DNA of 5,660 bases. Origin: Desulfobulbus sp. Lineage in GTDB: Bacteria; Desulfobacterota; Desulfobulbia; Desulfobulbales; Desulfobulbaceae. Under the pieces are notes generated by a model. It was given only the letters and a program-made list of their open reading frames with translations. It did no database searches and was not told where the DNA came from. This document shows positions 1 through 5,660 of the stretch, piece by piece; within the stretch, counting starts at the first letter, position 1; each line of letters starts with the position of its first letter. The stretch lies in assembly GCA_030602145.1 (NCBI GenBank), contig JAUWAH010000187.1, forward strand, positions 1 to 5,660, read 5' to 3'. Made by a program: the position numbers and the translations under genes.

Positions 1-362
1 ACCGGGCAGACCTCCTCGCAATAGCCGCAGTACACGCAGCGCAGGGCCTCGATCCGGTAGCAGTCGATGATTCTCCGGCTGCCCGGTTCCTTGTCCTTGT
101 GGGAGCGGATGCGGATGCACCGCGACGGGCAGACCATGGCACAGCGCATGCAGCCGATGCATTTGCTGTCCCCGGTGGCGGGGTCGCGCACCAGGGCATG
201 CTGGCCACGGAATCCTCTGCGGATCTGCGGCCGTTCCTCGGGATACTGGCGGGTGATCGGTTTGGAAAAGAGCCGTTTGAGGGTCAGGCTCATGCCCTGG
301 AGGATTTCGATCTGGAAGATGGTGCCCAGCCAGCCTCTCCGGGGTTTGTATTGAATCTGCAT
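1..362 (-). CDS. nuoI: NADH-quinone oxidoreductase (complex I) subunit I, N-terminal part (3' end outside window)
   Basis: The first 120 codons of the 8Fe ferredoxin-like subunit of the connecting arm, which carries clusters N6a and N6b to NuoB. The amphipathic N-terminus (MQIQYKPRRGWLGTIFQ, then LTLKRLFSKPITRQYPEERP) and the FRGQHAL block at about 51-57 are typical of NuoI. The cysteine motifs are C68/71/74/78 (CIGCMRCAMVCP) and C109/112/115/119 (CVYCGYCEEVCP); the window ends just after the second. Cys82 is in the position usual for the residue before the fourth-strand Ile (PSRCIRI). The ATG at 362 sits 18 nt after the nuoH stop, with GGAGGAGA in between (373-380). The usual following genes, nuoJKLMN, would lie beyond the left edge and cannot be checked. 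Confidence 0.95.
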   Translation of the reverse strand, partial: MQIQYKPRRGWLGTIFQIEILQGMSLTLKRLFSKPITRQYPEERPQIRRGFRGQHALVRDPATGDSKCIGCMRCAMVCPSRCIRIRSHKDKEPGSRRIIDCYRIEALRCVYCGYCEEVCP

Positions 363-372
363 GGTGTCGGGT

Positions 373-380
373 GTCTCCTC
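373..380 (-). promoter_or_regulatory. Ribosome binding site of nuoI
   Basis: GGAGGAGA on the minus strand, immediately after the nuoH TAG and 10 nt before the nuoI ATG at 362. It supports this start. Confidence 0.65.
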
Positions 381-1349
381 CTAGTCGAGGATCGCCTTGA
401 GGCAGGCGGTGAGGACGATGTTGGCCAATGCCAGGGGGATGAGGACCTTCCAGCCCAATCCCATCAACTGATCGTAGCGGTAGCGCGGCAGGGTGGCCCG
501 GATCCAGATGAACAGGAACATGAACAGGTAGATCTTGAGCACAAACCACAGCGGCGGGAAGAACGGCACCGGGAAGGGGCCATTCCAGCCACCGAGGAAA
601 CAGATGGTGGCGATGGAGGCCATGACCATCATGCCGATGTATTCGGCCATGAAGAAGATGGCGTAGCGCATGCCGCTGTATTCGGTGCAGTAGCCGGACA
701 CCAGTTCGGTTTCCGCCTCGGGCAGATCGAAGGGCACCCGGTTGGTTTCGGCCAGCATGCTGATGAAGAAGACAAAGAAGCCGATGCACTGGGGCAGCAG
801 ATACATGCCGAGAAACCGGTCACCCTGGGCTTCGACGATGGCGGTGAGGTTGAGGGAGCCGGCCAGGAGCATCACGCCCACCAGGCTGAGCCCCATGCTG
901 ATTTCGTAGCTGATCACCTGGGCCATGGAACGCATGCCTCCCAGGAAGCTGTATTTGGAGTTCGATGACCAACCGGCCAGGACCACGCCATAACTGGCCA
1001 GGGAACTCATGGCGAAAATGAACAGCAAACCGATGTCGATATCGGCCAGGACCCAGCCCTTGGCAAAGGGCAGCACCGCGAGCGTGGTCATCATCGCCAC
1101 CAGGCAGATGATCGGCGCGGCCAAGAAGGTCGGCTTGTCGGCATGCTCCGGGATGATGTCTTCTTTGAAAAAACTCTTGATGCCGTCGGCAATGGGTTGG
1201 AGCAGTCCGTGCCAGCCGACCCGCATCGGCCCGAGCCGCACCTGCATGTGGCCGATGATCTTGCGTTCGAAGTAGGTCGCATAGGCCACGTGGAGCATGA
1301 CCACCACGAAAAGGACCACGATCCACACGAGGGTGAGCAGGATATCCAT
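381..1349 (-). CDS. nuoH: NADH-quinone oxidoreductase (complex I) subunit H
   Basis: A 322-residue polytopic membrane subunit (ND1 homologue) that joins the peripheral arm to the proton-pumping membrane arm and forms most of the quinone channel. Eight or so hydrophobic helices are evident. Family blocks are FERKIIGHMQVRLGP at 27-41, GLLQPIADGIKSFFKED at 48-64, GWSSNSKYSFLGGMRSMAQV at 126-145 followed by SYE, AETNRVPFDLPEAETELVSG at 200-219 with the conserved acidic cluster of the E-channel, EYSGM at 223-227, and RATLPRYRYDQLM at 284-296. The length is normal. The ATG at 1349 is preceded by GAGG 6 nt upstream. It ends 18 nt before nuoI. In canonical operons nuoH follows nuoG; here it follows nuoD. 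Confidence 0.97.
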   Translation of the reverse strand: MDILLTLVWIVVLFVVVMLHVAYATYFERKIIGHMQVRLGPMRVGWHGLLQPIADGIKSFFKEDIIPEHADKPTFLAAPIICLVAMMTTLAVLPFAKGWVLADIDIGLLFIFAMSSLASYGVVLAGWSSNSKYSFLGGMRSMAQVISYEISMGLSLVGVMLLAGSLNLTAIVEAQGDRFLGMYLLPQCIGFFVFFISMLAETNRVPFDLPEAETELVSGYCTEYSGMRYAIFFMAEYIGMMVMASIATICFLGGWNGPFPVPFFPPLWFVLKIYLFMFLFIWIRATLPRYRYDQLMGLGWKVLIPLALANIVLTACLKAILD

Positions 1350-1398
1350 ACGATGCCTCGGTATCGGTAGAGTTCGATTACACGTAAAGAATCAGAAA

Positions 1399-1420
1399 GG
1401 CTGGATCAAATCGGCCAGCC
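1399..1420 (-). repeat. Inverted repeat (6-bp stem, 10-nt loop) followed by a broken T-run
   Basis: Perfect arms GGCTGG and CCAGCC enclosing 10 nt, followed on the minus strand by TTTCTGATTCTTT. The hairpin plus interrupted T-run looks like a weak intrinsic terminator or attenuator that would lower, not stop, transcription into nuoH. The stem is short, so chance occurrence cannot be excluded. Confidence 0.4.
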
Positions 1421-1444
1421 ACGACGAACGCTGCAAGGTCTGCA

Positions 1445-1469
1445 TTCCGGCAAGGAAACGGAGCCGGAA
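1445..1469 (-). repeat. Inverted repeat (7-bp stem, 11-nt loop) in the nuoD-nuoH gap
   Basis: Perfect arms TTCCGGC (1463-1469 as read on the minus strand) and GCCGGAA (1445-1451), enclosing 11 nt. It can form a short GC-rich hairpin in the transcript about 25 nt after the nuoD stop. No U-tract follows, so it is not a standard terminator; an mRNA-stabilising or processing element is possible. Confidence 0.5.
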
Positions 1470-1493
1470 CCAACATCGTGCATATAAAAAATA

Positions 1494-2720
1494 TCATCGA
1501 TCCGACTCGCCCAGGACCACGTCCAGGCTGCCGATATTGGCGATCAGGTCAGCGATCAGTTCGCCCTTGGCGATGGTGGCCAGGGCACTGATGTGGATGA
1601 ACGAGGGGGAACGGATGTGCATCCGGTAGGGCCGGTTATTGCCGTCGGAAATAAAATAAAAGCCCAGCTCGCCCTTGGGCACCTCGGTGGCCACGTAGAC
1701 ATCGCCGGACATGTAGAGGTTGCGGTCGCGGATCAGTTTGATCAATCCCGTGCCGTAGATGTTGGTGGAAGCCTCGATCCGGGCCCGCGGTTTGTTGGGC
1801 ATCACCAGGTCCGGGGCGTCCGGGCCGACGATCGGTCCGGGCGGCAGTTGATCGATGCACTGCTGGATGATCCGCACCGACTGGTGCATCTCCTCCATGC
1901 GGCAGCGGTACCGGGCGTAGATGTCGCCGTCGCTGCCCAGGGGCACCTCGAAGTCGACCAGGGCATAGGCGCCGTAGGGCTGGTGCTTGCGGATGTCGTA
2001 GTCGACGCCCGAGCCGCGCAGGCAGGCGCCGGTCAATCCCAGGGAAAGGGCCTGTTCGCCGGTGACTTTGCCGACGCCCACCGTCCGCTTGAGCCAGATG
2101 CGGTTGGTGTCGATCAGGGTTTCGTACTCCTCGATCTTGGCGGGGAAGATGTCGAGAAATCTTTGCAGTTCGTCGACGAACGCTGAAGTCACATCCTGAC
2201 GGACGCCGCCGATGCGGGGATAGGAAAAGGTCAGCCGCGCTCCGCACAGTTCCTCGAACAGATCCAGCAGGATCTCGCGTTCGCGGAAACAGTAGAGGAA
2301 GACGGTCATGGCGCCGATGTCGAGGGCATGGGTGGCCAGCCAGAGCAGATGCGAGCTAATCCGCGACATCTCGCCGACCATGGTGCGGAGGTATTGGGCG
2401 CGCAGCGGCACCGAGATGTCCAGCAGTCGCTCCACGGCCACGCAGTAGCCGATGTTGTTGGCCATGGCGGCGATGTAGTCGAGCCGGTCGGTGAGGATCA
2501 GGGCCTGGGCGTAGGTCTTGTTCTCCGCCAGTTTTTCAAAACCCCGATGAAGATAGCCCACCTGGGGGGTGCATTCGATGATGGTCTCGCCGTCCAGTTC
2601 GAGGTCAACCCGGAGTACGCCGTGGGTGGCCGGATGCTGCGGCCCCATGCGCAGGGAGTATCGTTCGGAGTCGCCGTCAGGGACCGGAATATCAAGGCTT
2701 TTGCTGATGGGCCGGGTCAT
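1494..2720 (-). CDS. nuoD: NADH-quinone oxidoreductase (complex I) subunit D
   Basis: A 408-residue 49-kDa-type subunit of complex I, which forms the quinone pocket together with NuoB. Visible signatures are GPQHPATHGVLR at residues 26-37 (the beta-hairpin with the quinone-site His), HRGFEKLAE at 58-66, RISSHLLWLATHALDIGAMT at about 120-139, SYPRIGGV near 195, and the C-terminal GSLDVVLGESDR. The paired CxxC motifs that bind NiFe in hydrogenase large subunits are absent at both ends, so this is a true NuoD and not an Ech/Hyc hydrogenase subunit. The length is typical of unfused NuoD. Its ATG overlaps the nuoC stop (ATGA), with AGGAGG at 2728-2733, 7 nt upstream, inside the last nuoC codons. 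Its stop is followed by the only sizeable gap in the cluster, at the place where nuoE would normally follow. Confidence 0.97.
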   Translation of the reverse strand: MTRPISKSLDIPVPDGDSERYSLRMGPQHPATHGVLRVDLELDGETIIECTPQVGYLHRGFEKLAENKTYAQALILTDRLDYIAAMANNIGYCVAVERLLDISVPLRAQYLRTMVGEMSRISSHLLWLATHALDIGAMTVFLYCFREREILLDLFEELCGARLTFSYPRIGGVRQDVTSAFVDELQRFLDIFPAKIEEYETLIDTNRIWLKRTVGVGKVTGEQALSLGLTGACLRGSGVDYDIRKHQPYGAYALVDFEVPLGSDGDIYARYRCRMEEMHQSVRIIQQCIDQLPPGPIVGPDAPDLVMPNKPRARIEASTNIYGTGLIKLIRDRNLYMSGDVYVATEVPKGELGFYFISDGNNRPYRMHIRSPSFIHISALATIAKGELIADLIANIGSLDVVLGESDR

Positions 2721-3304
2721 AGGTCGTCCTCCTGATCCGGTGCGGTCTGCCCGTGGGCATGGCCCTCCGGATCGAAACCATGCTGATCAAGCTCCTTGAT
2801 CTTCTCCAGCAACTCGGTCATGCCGGCCCACTCCTCCTTGCCCTTGAGGGGATAATCCTTGCAAAGCGGATGGCCGACCCAGTCGTCGGGCAGGAGTACC
2901 CGCCGCAGGTTCGGGTGGTTGTCGAAGCGGATGCCGAACAGATCGTAGGTTTCACGCTCCAGCCAGTCAGCGCCGGTCCAGAGCGCAACCACCGAGTCGA
3001 TGGCCGGGTCTTTGTCGCCCACCTCGGCCCGCACCCGGATTTCGTGGCGCAGGGGGATGGAGTAGAGATTGTAGACCACCTCGAAGCGTGACAGACCAGG
3101 TTCCTTGCGGCGGACATTGTCCACGCCGCAGAGGGCGCGAAGGTGGTTCATGCGCAGGTCGTCGGTATCCCGCAGCCAGCGGAGGATATCGACGATCCGG
3201 CCCGGCCGGACAATCACCGCCGTCTGGCCCTGGTTGGTGTAGCTGCTCAAAATTTCGTCGGGAAACTCGGCCCGGAGCCGATCGACTATCGCCACTTGCT
3301 CCAT
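2717..3304 (-). CDS. nuoC: NADH-quinone oxidoreductase (complex I) subunit C
   Basis: A 195-residue subunit of the connecting arm (30-kDa subunit family), partner of NuoD. The diagnostic block is at about residues 114-152: [18 protein letters not shown], then [15 protein letters not shown], then KDYPL. Position 148 is Cys in HPLCKDYP where the family usually has Arg. The N-terminal alpha/beta domain spans roughly 1-100. The C-terminal tail (about 176-195) is polar, His- and Asp/Glu-rich, and probably disordered. The start at 3304 ([10 protein letters not shown]) is chosen because an AAGGAAG lies 7 nt upstream (3312-3318); the longer in-frame start at 3379 would give a Pro/Arg-rich extension lying inside nuoB. 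It overlaps nuoB by 19 bp and nuoD by 4 bp (ATGA). nuoC and nuoD are separate genes, unlike the fused nuoCD of E. coli. Confidence 0.96.
   Translation of the reverse strand: MEQVAIVDRLRAEFPDEILSSYTNQGQTAVIVRPGRIVDILRWLRDTDDLRMNHLRALCGVDNVRRKEPGLSRFEVVYNLYSIPLRHEIRVRAEVGDKDPAIDSVVALWTGADWLERETYDLFGIRFDNHPNLRRVLLPDDWVGHPLCKDYPLKGKEEWAGMTELLEKIKELDQHGFDPEGHAHGQTAPDQEDDL
2728..2733 (-). promoter_or_regulatory. Ribosome binding site of nuoD
   Basis: AGGAGG on the minus strand, 7 nt before the nuoD ATG, overlapping the codons for the acidic C-terminus of NuoC. Together with the ATGA stop/start overlap it points to coupled translation of nuoC and nuoD. Confidence 0.7.
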
Positions 3305-3807
3305 CGGTATTCTTCCTTGCGAATCTTTTCCTGGAGTTTCAAGAACCCTTCGAGCAGGGCCTCGGGGCGGGGCGGGCAACCGGGAACATAGACATCCACC
3401 GGAATGATCAGGTCAACCCCCTGGGCAACGGCGTAGGTATCGAAAACGCCGCCGCTGCACGCGCAACTGCCCATGGCCAGTACATAACGGGGTTCGGGCA
3501 TCTGGTCGTAGACCCTGCGCAGCACCGGTGCCATCTTCTTGGTCAGGGTGCCGGCCACCACCAGACAGTCGGCCTGGCGGGGGCTGGCCCGGAAGAGGAT
3601 GCCGAACCGGTCGAGATCGTTGGTCGAGGCGCCGGCATCCATCATCTCGATGGCGCAGCAGGCCAGGCCGAAGGTCACCGGCCAGATCGATCCGGCCCGG
3701 CCCCAGTTGACCAGCTTGTTGAGCGGCCCGAGGATGGCGTTGGCCCCGGGGATGAAGCGGACGCCCTCTTCCAACTGGACAACGGTCGGCGCGGCTACTT
3801 CTCCCAT
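3286..3807 (-). CDS. nuoB: NADH-quinone oxidoreductase (complex I) subunit B, N2-cluster protein
   Basis: A 173-residue subunit carrying cluster N2, the last iron-sulfur centre before quinone. The four N2 ligands are visible: the tandem Cys50-Cys51 in [11 protein letters not shown], Cys115 in MGSCACSGG and Cys144 in [10 protein letters not shown]. Further family blocks are [20 protein letters not shown] at about 68-87 and the [10 protein letters not shown] strand before the last ligand. The length is normal for the bacterial family, without long extensions. Residue 117 is an extra Cys two positions after a ligand, where many homologues have a non-Cys residue such as Asn. The gene starts within the end of nuoA (13-bp overlap) behind a near-perfect Shine-Dalgarno sequence, and its 3' end overlaps nuoC by 19 bp, so translational coupling is likely. 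It is NuoB rather than a hydrogenase small subunit, since it sits with a NuoD that has no NiFe-binding cysteines. Confidence 0.97.
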   Translation of the reverse strand: MGEVAAPTVVQLEEGVRFIPGANAILGPLNKLVNWGRAGSIWPVTFGLACCAIEMMDAGASTNDLDRFGILFRASPRQADCLVVAGTLTKKMAPVLRRVYDQMPEPRYVLAMGSCACSGGVFDTYAVAQGVDLIIPVDVYVPGCPPRPEALLEGFLKLQEKIRKEEYRWSKWR

Positions 3808-4163
3808 TGCAGAACCTCCTTCTTCCAGGCGTAGACATAGCCGACCAGGAGCAGGCCGATGAACAGCAGCATTTCCACCAGGCCGAACAGGCCCAGTTGG
3901 TCATAGCTCACCGCCCAGGGATAGAGGTAGATGGCCTCGACATCGAAGATCACGAACAGAATGGCGATCAGATAGAACTTGACCGAAAACCGCATTCGCG
4001 GCGCTTCGGTGGGCTCGTTGCCTGACTCGTAGGCGGTCAGTTTCTCCCGATAGGGCCGGCTGAGACGGAAGAAGCGGCCCAGAAAGAGGGTCAACACCCC
4101 AAACAGAACTCCGAAAATGAGGAGCAAGAGGATACCGAGATACTCCCTGGGCAGCGCTTCCAT
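3795..4163 (-). CDS. nuoA: NADH-quinone oxidoreductase (complex I) subunit A
   Basis: A 122-residue small membrane subunit of complex I (ND3 homologue), which with NuoH helps form the quinone-chamber interface. Three hydrophobic helices are visible at about residues 9-31, 62-84 and 90-112. The family signatures are the loop YESGNEP at 45-51 and [12 protein letters not shown] at 73-84, with the conserved acidic residues of TM2. The loop has Ser where mitochondrial ND3 has Cys; E. coli NuoA also has ESG, so this is not unusual. The start at 4163 ([10 protein letters not shown]) is preferred to the upstream in-frame Met at 4208 because a GGAGG lies 7 nt upstream and because the 4208 start would overlap the ferredoxin gene and add a polar, non-family N-terminus. 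Its end overlaps nuoB by 13 bp. Confidence 0.96.
   Translation of the reverse strand: MEALPREYLGILLLLIFGVLFGVLTLFLGRFFRLSRPYREKLTAYESGNEPTEAPRMRFSVKFYLIAILFVIFDVEAIYLYPWAVSYDQLGLFGLVEMLLFIGLLLVGYVYAWKKEVLQWEK
3814..3821 (-). promoter_or_regulatory. Strong Shine-Dalgarno sequence of nuoB
   Basis: AAGGAGGT on the minus strand, an extended match to the 16S anti-Shine-Dalgarno, 6 nt before the nuoB ATG and embedded in the last codons of nuoA. It is the strongest ribosome site I see in the window. Confidence 0.75.
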
Positions 4164-4170
4164 GGTGGAT

Positions 4171-4175
4171 CCTCC
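4171..4175 (-). promoter_or_regulatory. Ribosome binding site of nuoA
   Basis: GGAGG on the minus strand, 7 nt before the ATG at 4163, in the 13-nt gap after the ferredoxin stop codon. It decides the nuoA start in favour of 4163. Confidence 0.7.
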
Positions 4176-4176
4176 G

Positions 4177-4680
4177 TCAGCGGCGGTTGTGGAGCAGTTG
4201 CTCGGCAAAGGTCTGGCGGGCCGACTGCGATGCCGCAGACGGGGTGGTGAAGGTCAGGCAGCCGGTGGTGCACTTGGTGACGCAGGCCGGTTGCAAACCC
4301 TCATCGATCCGATCCATGCACAGGTCGCACTTCTCCACCTTGCCGGTCTCAGGATTCCACTGGGGCACGGTCCATGGGCAGGCGGTGATGCAGGCCTTGC
4401 AGCCGACACAGGTCTTCTCGTCGACATGGACGATGCCGTCCTTTGGTCTGCGGCGCATGGAGCCGGTGGGACAGGCGTCGACACACCAGGCTTTTTCGCA
4501 ATGAAAGCAGGACAGATAGACGTAATCGATCTGCGGCGGGGAACTTTCGGCCGAGGTGACCTCGATCATCCGGCAGTAATAGGCACCGGGGCCGGAATTG
4601 TTCTTGTCTTTGCAATGGACCTCGCAGGCCCGGCAACCGATGCAGTCAGCCACATTCTGGGTGATGATATATTTGCTCAT
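4177..4680 (-). CDS. Four-cluster ferredoxin subunit of a Mo-oxidoreductase (PsrB/PhsB/DmsB family)
   Basis: A 167-residue electron-transfer subunit with sixteen cysteines arranged for four [4Fe-4S] clusters: C13/16/19/23 (CIGCRACEVHC), C58/61/66/70 (CFHCEKAWCVDACP), C91/94/97/101 (CVGCKACITACPW) and C118/121/133/137 (CDLC followed by CVTKC). The CxxCx4Cx3C second group and the CxxCx11Cx3C fourth group are characteristic of the DmsB/PsrB/HycB family, which passes electrons between a molybdopterin subunit and a membrane partner. The ATG at 4680 is chosen because MSKYIITQN leads straight into the first cluster motif and an AGGAGA lies 6 nt upstream. The frame remains open further upstream to 4758, but that would overlap the Mo subunit and add an unrelated N-terminus. 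There is no signal peptide, which is usual for these subunits whether cytoplasmic or co-exported with a Tat-signal partner. No NrfD-type anchor follows; nuoA starts 13 nt later. Confidence 0.93.
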   Translation of the reverse strand: MSKYIITQNVADCIGCRACEVHCKDKNNSGPGAYYCRMIEVTSAESSPPQIDYVYLSCFHCEKAWCVDACPTGSMRRRPKDGIVHVDEKTCVGCKACITACPWTVPQWNPETGKVEKCDLCMDRIDEGLQPACVTKCTTGCLTFTTPSAASQSARQTFAEQLLHNRR

Positions 4681-4686
4681 GGTGAT

Positions 4687-4692
4687 TCTCCT
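4687..4692 (-). promoter_or_regulatory. Ribosome binding site of the ferredoxin gene
   Basis: AGGAGA on the minus strand, 6 nt before the ATG at 4680, just after the stop of the Mo subunit. It supports the 4680 start over the in-frame Met at 4758. Confidence 0.7.
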
Positions 4693-4694
4693 GC

Positions 4695-5660
4695 TTAAGC
4701 CCGGGTCACGGTGACAAAACATTCCGCCAGGTTCAGGCCGCCGCCGGCCTTGTCCCACTCCTTCAACTTGCCCTGCATGAACAACTGGTCGGCCAGCCCC
4801 TTGCCGAACGAACGCTTTTTGGCGGGCACGTCGGTGCCGAAGCCGTGGAGCATGAACACCGCCTCGGGGTGGATCAGGTCGGTGACATAGGCGGCGATCC
4901 GGCCCTGCTCATCACCGCTTTGCACCACGACCTGGTCACCATCCTGGATACCCAATTGCTTGGCAGCCCTGGTGTTGATCCACAACCGATTGACATCGAG
5001 CAGGTCGCAGAGAATCGGGTTGTTGTGGTGCTGGCCGTGGGCCTGGTAGCCGTTTCGGCCGAACAGCAACCGGAAGCTGCCCAGAGGAGGGGATTCGGGC
5101 GCCACATAGGGCGGCAGCGAGGGTACGCCCATGGCCTCCCACTTGGCGTTCACCAATTCGATTTTGCCCGATTCGGTGCCGAACTTGAGCTTGTCGCGGT
5201 CGTACCAGATGGCCTGGCTGCTCAACTTGACAAATCCTTTGGCGTCGAAATCGCTCACCGACAGTCCGGTGTCCTGCAACTGGTACTGCCAGATATCCTC
5301 GATGGAGTTGAACGGAAGGAGGTCACCCTTGCCCATCCGTTTGGCCAGTTCAATGTAGATTTCCCAGCCGGCCTTGGTGTTGTTGAGCGGCTTGACGCAC
5401 TGCTGCCGCCGGCCGAATCCGGGCTTGAGGCCCTTTTCGGTGCGGAGGATGGAGTCACGTTCCATGAAGGTGGACTCCGGCAGGATTACGTCGGCAAACC
5501 AGGCGGTCTCGCTGAAGTTGACGTCAACGGCCACGATCAGGTCCAGTTTGTCGAGGATGCGCCGCTGCTCGCGGGTGTCGGGCAGGGCGATGAAGGGGTT
5601 GTGGCGATGGATGAAGTAGGCCTTCATCGGATAGGGAGCGCCGGTGTCGATGGCCTCGAA
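4695..5660 (-). CDS. PsrA/PhsA-type molybdopterin oxidoreductase catalytic subunit, C-terminal part (5' end outside window)
   Basis: This is the last 321 residues of a Mo/W-bisPGD oxidoreductase of the DMSO-reductase superfamily. The frame stays open from the TAA stop at 4695-4697 to the right edge, so the Met at 5627 is internal (about residue 12 of the visible part). Visible motifs: HRHNPF at about 18-23; the block SETAWFADVILPESTFMERD at about 50-69, typical of the family; FGTESGKIEL at about 160-169, which ends the large domain; then a C-terminal dinucleotide-binding beta-barrel with WINTRAAKQLGIQDGDQV at about 227-244 and HGFG at about 272. The overall pattern is closest to polysulfide/thiosulfate reductase (PsrA/PhsA) or tetrathionate-reductase-like subunits. 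The N-terminal [4Fe-4S] site, the Mo ligand and any Tat signal lie outside the window, so the substrate and cellular side cannot be read. It ends 14 nt before its iron-sulfur partner. A formate-dehydrogenase-like role is less likely but not excluded. Confidence 0.88.
   Translation of the reverse strand, partial: FEAIDTGAPYPMKAYFIHRHNPFIALPDTREQRRILDKLDLIVAVDVNFSETAWFADVILPESTFMERDSILRTEKGLKPGFGRRQQCVKPLNNTKAGWEIYIELAKRMGKGDLLPFNSIEDIWQYQLQDTGLSVSDFDAKGFVKLSSQAIWYDRDKLKFGTESGKIELVNAKWEAMGVPSLPPYVAPESPPLGSFRLLFGRNGYQAHGQHHNNPILCDLLDVNRLWINTRAAKQLGIQDGDQVVVQSGDEQGRIAAYVTDLIHPEAVFMLHGFGTDVPAKKRSFGKGLADQLFMQGKLKEWDKAGGGLNLAECFVTVTRA

Larger units (their letters stand above)
1350..1493 (-). other. 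Non-coding gap between nuoD and nuoH, at the usual nuoEFG position
   Basis: This 144-nt stretch is the only gap in the cluster longer than 18 nt. On the minus strand it begins with an AT-rich run (TATTTTTTATAT) directly after the nuoD stop, then carries two small inverted repeats, and ends with GAGG (1356-1359) ahead of the nuoH ATG. A 25-codon ATG frame (about 1483 down to 1406) has no recognisable motif and no convincing ribosome site, so I do not call it. No remnant of NuoE, NuoF or NuoG is recognisable: the gap is too short and lacks their cysteine motifs. A TGTAAT (minus strand, about 1376-1381) resembles a -10 box but has no good -35 partner, so no promoter is called. Confidence 0.6.

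Noticed and set aside
99..968. 289-codon plus-strand ORF opposite nuoI and nuoH
   Set aside because: It is the reverse-strand shadow of two clear complex I genes; the translation is rich in His, Gly, Asp and Glu, with no family motif and no ribosome site.
1350..1400. Possible sigma70 promoter for nuoH (TGTAAT as -10)
   Set aside because: The sequence at a 17-nt spacing is CCAGCC, a poor -35; TTGATC is 21 nt away. Not supportable without transcript data.
1406..1483. 25-codon minus-strand ORF in the nuoD-nuoH gap
   Set aside because: No good ribosome site, no motif, ends inside the second hairpin; expected by chance in 144 nt.
1593..2186. 197-codon plus-strand ORF opposite nuoD
   Set aside because: Lies wholly inside nuoD on the other strand and has shadow-like Val/Ala/Gly/Asp-rich composition.
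1494..3807. NuoB/NuoD as subunits of a membrane-bound NiFe hydrogenase (Ech/Hyc type)
   Set aside because: NuoD lacks both NiFe CxxC motifs, has the GPQHPATHG quinone-site hairpin and is accompanied by nuoA, which is specific to complex I-type enzymes.
3088..3834. 248-codon plus-strand ORF opposite nuoC and nuoB
   Set aside because: Antisense to two conserved genes, low-complexity composition and no recognisable domain; a GC-rich codon shadow.

Overview
The window reads almost entirely on the minus strand. It is a tightly packed respiratory gene cluster that enters at the right edge and leaves at the left edge. In transcription order (high to low coordinates) it holds: the C-terminal part of a PsrA/PhsA-type molybdopterin oxidoreductase (4695-5660, cut by the window edge); a four-cluster PsrB/DmsB-type ferredoxin subunit (4177-4680); nuoA (3795-4163); nuoB (3286-3807); nuoC (2717-3304); nuoD (1494-2720); a 144-nt gap; nuoH (381-1349); and the first 120 codons of nuoI (1-362, cut by the edge). 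No tRNA, rRNA, CRISPR array or mobile element is visible, and no plus-strand ORF looks genuine.

The nuo genes encode subunits of an energy-converting complex I (proton-pumping quinone oxidoreductase). NuoB, C, D and I form the connecting arm that carries electrons to quinone. NuoA and NuoH are the membrane subunits that form the quinone-site interface. The NADH-oxidising module (nuoE, nuoF, nuoG) normally sits between nuoD and nuoH and is absent there; only a non-coding gap with two small inverted repeats separates the two genes. The layout therefore fits the '11-subunit' complex I lineage, in which the electron donor is not obviously NADH, unless nuoEFG lie elsewhere in the genome.

Directly ahead of nuoA, 13-14 nt apart and each with its own Shine-Dalgarno sequence, lie a Mo-enzyme subunit and its iron-sulfur partner. 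In ordinary polysulfide/thiosulfate reductase operons this pair is followed by an NrfD/PsrC membrane anchor; here nuoA takes that position. The pair may be a separate reductase sharing the transcript, or it may be an alternative electron-exchange module for a NuoEFG-less complex I. The second idea is a hypothesis and the most interesting point in this window.

Organism (inference only): the GC-rich sequence, separate nuoC and nuoD genes, the lack of nuoEFG at the usual place and a Psr/Phs-like enzyme suggest an anaerobic sulfur-metabolising bacterium, plausibly Desulfobacterota (for example a Desulfobulbales-like lineage). No marker gene here settles this.
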